From Methanosarcina sp. (GTDB taxonomy: Archaea > Halobacteriota > Methanosarcinia > Methanosarcinales > Methanosarcinaceae), in assembly GCA_013331265.1 (NCBI GenBank), contig DUGS01000132.1, positions 1 to 6,952 of the forward strand: 6,952 bases of DNA, given 5' to 3'. The stretch's first letter is position 1; every line of letters starts with the position of its first letter. Shown in pieces: positions 1-4,815 of the stretch. The notes beneath the pieces are model-generated. The model did no database searches, was not told where the DNA came from, and was given only the letters and a program-made list of their open reading frames with translations. A program made the translations under genes and the position numbers.

Positions 1-237
1 ATTTGGAAAATTTATGTGCGTTTCCTTTATTGAAGTATGAAATTTTGTCCTTATTCTCTTGTTGAAGTATGAAATATAGTCAGTATTTTCGCTTTGCTTG
101 AAATTTTCAAGCAGCTTGAAAAAACAAAAGTTAGCTATAATTTAGAGATTGACCATAATTTTCAAGAGGTTATAAAATAATGCCTTAACCAAATCTAAGT
201 AAGAAAACAAAATTAATAATACATTGAATATTTAACG
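1..237. other. AT-rich intergenic DNA, no gene seen
   Basis: No reading frame here looks like a gene. The stretch holds a 14-bp direct repeat, TTGAAGTATGAAAT, at 30-43 and 62-75 (32-nt period). It also holds a group of CTTGAAA-type half sites: a 17-bp inverted repeat GCTTGAAATTTTCAAGC at 96-112, another GCTTGAAA at 114-121 and TTTTCAAG at 159-166. A TATA-like TTATAAAATA lies at 170-179, but the ATG at 180 is followed at once by a stop. Whatever gene lies upstream is outside the window. Confidence 0.6.
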
Positions 238-252
238 GAATATATTATATAT
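238..252 (+). promoter_or_regulatory. Archaeal BRE/TATA promoter of the candidate structured RNA
   Basis: The box TTATATAT (245-252) is preceded by purine-rich GGAATA (238-243), which fits an archaeal BRE plus TATA box. With the usual spacing of about 26 nt from box centre to start site, transcription would begin near 275. That is where the long-range stem of the downstream RNA begins (278, or 276 with wobble pairs). The agreement between the two independent predictions is the main support. The region is AT-rich, so chance TATA matches are common. Confidence 0.5.
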
Positions 253-314
253 AGAATTTCAGCATTAGAAGAATTGTAATTGTAAGAGAAGCTAATCAGG
301 CATGTTTGTACAGA

Positions 315-391
315 GAATATTTGGGGAATATTCAATAGGGGTTTCATCAGATTGAGAGCCCAGGGATCATTAAGGGTTCTCAATCAATCAC
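315..391 (+). repeat. Double-hairpin module, copy 1
   Basis: Hairpin A1 spans 315-333 and hairpin B1 spans 350-385, the latter with arms GATTGAGAGCCC and GGGTTCTCAATC around a 12-nt loop. The block 337-391 matches copy 2 (462-517) with one missing G in the G-run, one loop change (G365 versus A491) and one stem change (T377 versus C503). The stem change is a G.U versus G-C pair, so the helix is kept. Confidence 0.8.
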
Positions 392-434
392 ACAAACTAG
401 ACAGCAAATCTTTATCGACTTCTCTTGCAATTGT

Positions 435-517
435 TTAAAGAATATGTGGGAGTATTCTTTAAGGGGGTTTCATCAGATTGAGAGCCCAGGAATCATTAAG
501 GGCTCTCAATCAATCAC
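435..517 (+). repeat. Double-hairpin module, copy 2
   Basis: Hairpin A2 has a perfect 10-bp stem, TTAAAGAATA with TATTCTTTAA (435-444 and 453-462), longer than in copy 1. Hairpin B2 has a perfect 12-bp stem, 476-487 with 500-511. The segment after it reads CAATCACC, and its ATCACC (513-518) is complementary to GGTGAT at 551-556. No enclosing stem like that around copy 1 was found. Confidence 0.8.
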
Positions 518-536
518 CAATAACTTAACATAATCA

Positions 537-550
537 ACTTTTTTTAAAGT
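537..550 (+). terminator. T-tract terminator of the structured RNA
   Basis: Seven consecutive T (539-545) lie 28 nt after hairpin B2. Oligo-T tracts end transcription in archaea. The tract sits between ACTTT and AAAGT, which could also form a weak hairpin on the DNA. No transcript end has been mapped, so the end point of the RNA is inferred. Confidence 0.45.
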
Positions 551-576
551 GGTGATAATTTTTATTGCTGGGATTG

Positions 577-594
577 ATAGTGAAATTTCACTAT
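577..594. repeat. Perfect 18-bp palindrome ATAGTGAAATTTCACTAT
   Basis: The sequence equals its own reverse complement over 18 bp, which suits a dimeric regulator site. It lies about 30 bp after the T-tract, so it would not control the structured RNA from a usual operator position. It also falls inside a 39-codon ORF (552-671) that I do not accept as a gene. Confidence 0.5.
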
Positions 595-671
595 GGAAGT
601 CAATGAAAGAATTTTTAGCTATAGAGTATCCCCGATATAGAATTTCCCCTAAATGTCAATGTGAAACCTAA

Positions 672-1631
672 TAAATCTTTTAAGCAATTACCATATGGTT
701 TTATGATATAAAAATTCTTTGATATCTTTACCAGGATATAAATCATTCACCCTAAAATCAAAATATTTATGCTGTAATGGTGGCTCCGTATTAATCGGTT
801 GATATTATCAGGTTGATATTATTTGGATATTCGACTAAAATCTTTTGTTTTTTGATTCTATTCTTATCAGGGTTGGACCTGTGTCGTCTGCAACGCAAAA
901 AAGTAGAAGACAAATTCATACTGTCACCAGGATAAATCTGAATTAAGAACTATTTTCCCTGTCAGAAGAATACTTTTCTTGACTTCAAAAACATCATTTA
1001 AATTCACAAATAAACATAAGCGTCTCCTCCAGCTTGTCTGGCGGCCCTGGAAAAAAGCAGAAAATGCAAAAGAAGCAGAAAGAAAAAAGGAGTAAATGAA
1101 AGAGACATAAAGAAGAGTCTTGATAAAGCAACAAAGAACGATAAAAGTTGAATTGGGTTGTTATGCTTGCCCATTCTCTTCTTTTTTGTCTTTTTGAGAA
1201 AGCCGCTCTCCTCCGTCGAGCATGTAAAGGTGAACGACCTAAATATATTGTCCATCTGTAATGAAGCATAAATGAACTGTATAAATGAGGCTGTAGAACA
1301 TTTCCATCGGATCTCTTATTTTTCAAGCCACGGAAAAGAAAAAACATAAACAGAAAGCTTAAACTTAACAAAATAAGAATTTAGAGGCTTTTCATTTTAA
1401 TTTTTTTTATTTAAAATATTGTTGCTTAAAGTTCGCCTGTAAAGCTAATTCTTTAGAGCGTTTTTAAACAGTCCTCTACATTGCCTATTTCTTTAATGTA
1501 CGTATTTTAAATACCTGTATTGATCGAGGCATCGAATGAAATGTTGCTTTTAAACGTGGGAGAACTCATTTACAGTCTAACTGTTCACTGACATTAGTTT
1601 CATATCTATATTCAGGAATTATATTTCTGTT
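672..1631. other. Long intergenic stretch without a convincing gene
   Basis: About 960 bases with only minor features. These are a 10-bp palindrome ACCATATGGT (690-699); GGTTGATATTAT twice with a 14-nt period (797-808, 811-822); a purine-rich run on the plus strand at about 1048-1104, followed by a pyrimidine-rich stretch at about 1171-1195; and a 13-bp inverted repeat GTATTTTAAATAC (1502-1514). The minus-strand frames across 994-1371 give low-complexity Phe/Leu/Arg-rich translations of the purine/pyrimidine tracts and show no recognisable domain. I see no tRNA or rRNA. Confidence 0.55.
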
Positions 1632-1634
1632 AGA

Positions 1635-1642
1635 TATATAAT
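1635..1642 (+). promoter_or_regulatory. TATA-like box before the PD40 remnant
   Basis: ATATATAA lies about 75 nt before the ATG at 1714. A start site about 26 nt downstream of its centre, near 1665, would give a leader of about 50 nt. The surroundings are AT-rich, so this is a weak prediction. Confidence 0.35.
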
Positions 1643-1713
1643 TTTCTTAGACATTATTTAGATGACTGTAGTAAATCTTCAATTCACTTTAATTGTATTC
1701 TCGGGGGTGGGTT

Positions 1714-1948
1714 ATGAGAATATTTCTAAAGTTATCAAGTTTCCTTACGGTATCTTTCTTGCTACTGGTGTTCCCTTTTCCGGCATCATCCGGGACGGAT
1801 AGAAGTGGGGATAACGAGGTAGAGTTAACAAAGGACTTTGAGTGCGTTTCTGACTTTTCATGGAGCCCGGACGGTAAGAATATTGCTTTCTCTTCCAATT
1901 ATAATGTTTATATACAGGAGATTTGCCCCTGACGGAACCAACGAGTGA
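1714..1948 (+). pseudogene. Truncated, frameshifted exported PD40 (TolB-like) beta-propeller remnant
   Basis: The open frame from ATG 1714 encodes 72 residues ending at TGA 1930-1932. A TTG at 1693 is in frame, but the GGGGGTGGG run (1703-1711) just before the ATG is a ribosome binding site that supports 1714. The product has a signal peptide (basic MRIFLK, a long hydrophobic core, PASSG) and then one partial PD40/WD40-like repeat, in which FSWSPDGKNIAFSSN is the diagnostic core. Such proteins normally carry several repeats and hundreds of residues. After the frame ends, the +1 frame continues with PDGTNE (1928-1945), the kind of D-G-T-N turn that normally follows the strand after SPDG...IAFSS, and then stops at 1946-1948. 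This points to a frameshift at about 1920-1927 plus loss of the rest of the gene. A short secreted peptide could still be made. Confidence 0.6.
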
Positions 1949-2033
1949 GAAAAATATCAGAAATAATGACTGACAAAGCTCGCATTACCACATAAATAGA
2001 ATAAACTTCAAGTTAAATTGATATGTTAGTAAC

Positions 2034-2041
2034 TATATATT
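2034..2041 (+). promoter_or_regulatory. Possible TATA box for the surface protein gene
   Basis: TATATATT (2035-2042, within AACTATATAT and TTTATG) is the best TATA match near the gene. It would place the start site near 2063, only a few bases before ATG 2069 and inside the probable ribosome binding site (GAAGGACAGGAT, 2057-2068). An alternative is CATAAATAGA at 1991-2000, which gives a leader of about 45 nt. The two cannot be separated from sequence alone. Confidence 0.25.
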
Positions 2042-2068
2042 TTATGCACGGGTTCAGAAGGACAGGAT

Positions 2069-3976
2069 ATGAAAAAAGATTGGCTACAAATATTTACAGC
2101 AATTCTGACTCTGGGACTATTATTCTGCGGCACTGCAAATGCAGCCCCTAATATAATAGGAGATATTATCCCCTCACAGAATTCTACTGTTATAGGGACA
2201 GTGGGTCAAAATCAATCATTCATCATTCCTTTAAACGAATCAACGAGTGTTACGTGGACCGAGAATGGAACTTCTACAACACTACCAACTGGCGAGGGCA
2301 ATGTTGCAACTCTCAATCATGTTTTCCAGTCGGGTTCGTACCAGGTGACTGCTTCCATAGACGGTGTAGGGCAAATAGCAGCCTGGGATGTGAAAGGTAA
2401 TGAAGATGGAAAATCTCCAGAGGAGACTGATTATCTCCATTTAGAGATACTCTCTCCCAAACTGAATTTTACTGTGATTCAGGGAACTCCTGAACTTATC
2501 AGTGTCAATATTACGAATAGTTCCGGAATCCCGGTCCGGAGTTCTGGCTTAAAATATATAAAAACTAACTTCAGCAACGGAGACCCCGAACTCCAGTTGT
2601 TTGACGATGGGATACACGGGGACACTGTGGCAGGTGATGGCATATTCTCAAACCAGTGGATACCTGCCAATGCCATCACAGGCAAATCACCTGCGTCCTG
2701 TATTCTCAGGATTTCTGCAGACCATGAGAGCCTCGGCTTTGCTGAACAGATTGTCAGCGGGACTATTTCCAGGAAATCCGCAATTCCTGACCTGGTGATT
2801 GAGGGTATTTCATGGGGTCCCGCAAACCCGTATGAGAATGAAAACATAATTTTCAGGATTACATCTGCGAACATGGGTTCTGGACCTTCTGAAGCCTTCA
2901 CGGTGAAATGCTACATCAGTGGGAATGAAGTGTACTCTTATATCATCCCGGAGCTTAAAGCCGGTTCCAATAACTCTATTACATTTAACTGGGTTCCGAC
3001 GGCCTCTGGAAGTATGGAGATAAAAGCAATTGTAGATACTGAAAATAAGGTCTCTGAATCCGATGAAGGGAATAATGAAAAAACAATAACATTTAACGTA
3101 AAGAGTGCTGACTCTTCTTCCACTTCAGACTCTTCCACTTCATATCCTTCTACTTCAGGTGGAAGCGGACGCAAATCATCTTCAGGAAGCAGTGGGGGCG
3201 GAGCCGGTGGTTCTCCTGAGCCTGCAAACAATGTTAGGATAAAAGAGCTTTCACAGCAGTTTATTACCAGTGGTAACTATGTTAAGTTCGCCTTCCCGAA
3301 AAACGCAACCTGCATAACTTATGTGGCTTTTGATTCCAGACGTACCGCAGGAAAGACCACAACCATTGTTGAAATGTTGAAGAAAAAGTCCACACTTGTG
3401 CCTGAGCTGCCTTCAGGCAAGGTTTATGAAAACTTGAATGTCTGGGTAGGAAATAAAGGTACTGCAAGCCCTGAGAATATTAAAAATGCGGTTCTGGGCT
3501 TCAGAATTGAAAAGAGCTGGATTAGTTCAAATGACGTGGATTCGGCTTCGATAAGGCTCTGGAGGTTCAGCAGTGGAAAATGGGAAGAACTTTCTACCCG
3601 CAAGTCAGGTGAAGATGACAGGTACACCTATTTTGAAGCTGAAACTCCGGGTTTCTCGTCCTTTGTCATAACTGCCCTTCCCGGAGAAAATGAAGCTGTA
3701 GAAAAAGCCGCAGAGGCTTCGATAGTGCCATCATCAGAGGGCTCGGATGGGATAGGAGCATTATTCGGGAAACTGCCGGGCAAGCAAGACTCTGATTCCC
3801 TGGAGCCTTCAAAAATATCCTTGAATGGGAGCAGTTCTAACCTGGAAGCCTCTTCAATAGCCAGTGAGGCTGATAAACGAATAACAGGTAGAGAAGTAAA
3901 GACAGTATTAGTGCTGATAGTACTGTTTTCGGTAACAGGTTTTCTGGGATCTCTTATTTTGAGAAAGCAGAATTGA
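2069..3976 (+). CDS. Exported surface protein with choice-of-anchor X-like, CARDB and PGF-pre-PGF domains and a C-terminal anchor
   Basis: The protein has 635 residues; the start is supported by AGGACAGGAT just before the ATG. The signal peptide covers residues 1-25, with probable cleavage after ANA. Residues 26-110 form a beta-rich module I cannot name. Residues about 120-232 resemble the choice-of-anchor X module, with its acidic LFDDGIHGDTVAGDGIF turn (177-193). Residues 239-345 are a CARDB domain: PDLVIEGI opening, then the conserved ending VDTENKVSESDEGNN. A Ser/Gly linker (346-386) leads to a PGF-pre-PGF domain (about 389-537) ending in TPGFSSFVIT. A membrane helix (about 611-629) with RKQN at the end anchors it in the membrane, most of the protein lying outside. 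I count 11 N-glycosylation sequons (N38, 48, 56, 66, 133, 147, 150, 167, 301, 412, 586), which fits an archaeal glycosylated envelope protein. No enzyme motif is visible; an adhesive or structural role is an inference. It is not in an operon with the convergent transporter genes. Confidence 0.88.
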   Translation: MKKDWLQIFTAILTLGLLFCGTANAAPNIIGDIIPSQNSTVIGTVGQNQSFIIPLNESTSVTWTENGTSTTLPTGEGNVATLNHVFQSGSYQVTASIDGVGQIAAWDVKGNEDGKSPEETDYLHLEILSPKLNFTVIQGTPELISVNITNSSGIPVRSSGLKYIKTNFSNGDPELQLFDDGIHGDTVAGDGIFSNQWIPANAITGKSPASCILRISADHESLGFAEQIVSGTISRKSAIPDLVIEGISWGPANPYENENIIFRITSANMGSGPSEAFTVKCYISGNEVYSYIIPELKAGSNNSITFNWVPTASGSMEIKAIVDTENKVSESDEGNNEKTITFNVKSADSSSTSDSSTSYPSTSGGSGRKSSSGSSGGGAGGSPEPANNVRIKELSQQFITSGNYVKFAFPKNATCITYVAFDSRRTAGKTTTIVEMLKKKSTLVPELPSGKVYENLNVWVGNKGTASPENIKNAVLGFRIEKSWISSNDVDSASIRLWRFSSGKWEELSTRKSGEDDRYTYFEAETPGFSSFVITALPGENEAVEKAAEASIVPSSEGSDGIGALFGKLPGKQDSDSLEPSKISLNGSSSNLEASSIASEADKRITGREVKTVLVLIVLFSVTGFLGSLILRKQN

Positions 3977-3986
3977 AAAATATTCA

Positions 3987-4014
3987 TTTCTGTTTTCTTT
4001 TCTTTTCTTTTTTC
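3987..4014 (+). terminator. T-rich terminator after the surface protein gene
   Basis: The plus strand just after the stop codon is almost entirely pyrimidine, with TTTTC repeated several times and a final T6 tract. This is typical of archaeal intrinsic termination and separates the gene from the convergent operon, whose last stop codon is at 4030-4032. On the minus strand only a short T5 (3976-3980) is seen, so the terminator for the operon is weaker or lies within the surface protein gene. Confidence 0.6.
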
Positions 4015-4029
4015 TACCTATTTCAGGAA

Positions 4030-4815
4030 TTATATGATCCCTGTAATGAGTACTCCTATTCCCATAAGAGCCACAAACCCAACTGCTGCCACATCAGTCC
4101 TGTTCCAGGAAATTCTGTGCTTTTCTGCACTCTGGCGGCTTCTATAACCTCTCATATCCATTGTCAGGCCGAGTACCTGAGTCCTGCCCAGGGAATTTGC
4201 TACAAGGGGCACGAGGATTGGTTTTACGCTTTTTATTTTTCCGCTAATTCCTTTTCCGGGATTGTAACCTCTGGCAAGCTGTGCTTCGTGAATGCGCTGG
4301 CCTTCGACCTGCAGGCTCGGGATAAATCGAAGGGCGATTACGAACATGAGTACATAGTCGACAGGGACGTGGATCTCCAGAAGAGCCTTCATAAGGTCGC
4401 TTGGCTTTGTCGTAATTACAAGGAGCTGGAAAGCAAAGAGCATTGCAAAGAAACGCAGGGATAGAACAGTCCCAAAGTCCAGGGCACCAGTAGTTACCAG
4501 TAACATCCCTCTGGTCGTAAGGATGCCGGCTGGGATCAGATATCCAATAGTTTCCCCGCTTTTAAGGGTGAAGACCGTGAGCAGGATAAGAGTCAAACTT
4601 AAAAACACAAGGAGTTTGAGCTGTTTCAAGATTTCCTGATGAAGCCCGGCTTTCAGTGAAGCCAGATAAATCCCCAGGACCAGAAGACCGAGGACCGTAG
4701 AGTCTGTGGTAAAGACGCTCAGGACTATTATCCCTGTAACGGCAGCAATTTTTGAAAGCGGGTTCATGCTGTGTAAAAAGCTGTCTCTGTTAATGTATTG
4801 CATAATTTCTTTCAT
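4030..4815 (-). CDS. ecfT: ECF transporter transmembrane coupling component EcfT
   Basis: A 261-residue membrane protein of the EcfT/CbiQ family. EcfT joins the substrate-binding S component to the ATPase and passes on the power stroke through two cytoplasmic coupling helices. The family signs are an N-terminal MNPLSKI (17-23; compare the DPRTK-type start of relatives), several hydrophobic helices (about 23-55, 67-84, 103-135, 150-168, 241-260), and the two Arg-Gly coupling motifs, ARG at 181-183 (QLARGYNPG) and MRG at 221-223 (DMRGY). The second has Met where Ala is usual. The ATG overlaps the stop codon of the ATPase gene in ATGA, and GGGGGAG (4823-4829) lies 7 nt upstream, so translation is probably coupled. 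A second ATG four codons later (4803) is possible. Length and motifs look intact. Confidence 0.9.
   Translation of the reverse strand: MKEIMQYINRDSFLHSMNPLSKIAAVTGIIVLSVFTTDSTVLGLLVLGIYLASLKAGLHQEILKQLKLLVFLSLTLILLTVFTLKSGETIGYLIPAGILTTRGMLLVTTGALDFGTVLSLRFFAMLFAFQLLVITTKPSDLMKALLEIHVPVDYVLMFVIALRFIPSLQVEGQRIHEAQLARGYNPGKGISGKIKSVKPILVPLVANSLGRTQVLGLTMDMRGYRSRQSAEKHRISWNRTDVAAVGFVALMGIGVLITGII

Larger units (their letters stand above)
275..545 (+). ncRNA. Candidate tandem double-hairpin structured RNA (unrecognised family)
   Basis: Two copies of a two-hairpin module lie 126 nt apart. Copy 1 has hairpin A1 (GAATATT/AATATTC, 315-333, loop TGGGG), a four-G run (338-341) and hairpin B1 (350-385, 12 bp including one G.U, 12-nt loop). 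Copy 2 has A2 (435-462, perfect 10-bp stem, loop TGTGGGAG), a five-G run (463-467) and B2 (476-511, perfect 12 bp). Each B hairpin is followed by AATCAC. A 14-bp stem, 278-291 with 419-432 and one U.G pair, encloses copy 1 only. Differences between copies in the stems keep pairing: G.U versus G-C in B, T-A versus T.G in A, and a longer A2. A TATA element upstream and a T7 tract downstream frame a transcript of about 270 nt. Pairs were found by eye, with no folding run. I do not recognise the family. It could be a regulatory sRNA, a pair of sRNAs or a long leader; no obvious gene follows it closely, which favours a free RNA. Confidence 0.5.

Noticed and set aside
30..75. 14-bp direct repeat TTGAAGTATGAAAT with 32-nt period as a CRISPR end
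   Set aside because: Only two short copies, repeat unit far below the usual 28-37 nt, spacer too short, and no third copy further into the window.
552..671. 39-codon ORF starting GTG, partly with protein-like composition
   Set aside because: It starts directly after the T tract, has no clear ribosome binding site, contains the 18-bp palindrome and resembles no family I know. It could be a gene fragment, but the support is too weak to list.
1158..1271. 37-codon plus-strand ORF from TTG with a hydrophobic start
   Set aside because: TTG start without a good ribosome binding site, in a tract of biased composition, and no domain. Length is within chance expectation.
994..1371. Minus-strand ORFs of 125 and 83 codons (994-1371 and 1004-1255)
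   Set aside because: They translate purine/pyrimidine tracts into Phe/Leu/Arg-rich low-complexity sequence, overlap each other in two frames, have no ribosome binding site at their starts and no recognisable domain.
1..1690. tRNA, rRNA or insertion-sequence ends in the long intergenic region
   Set aside because: No T-arm-like motif with a matching acceptor stem, no transposase-like frame and no long terminal inverted repeats were found.
3973..4464. 163-codon plus-strand ORF from TTG
   Set aside because: It runs antisense through ecfT, starts at the last codons of the surface protein gene and reads through the T-rich terminator. The minus strand has clear EcfT motifs.
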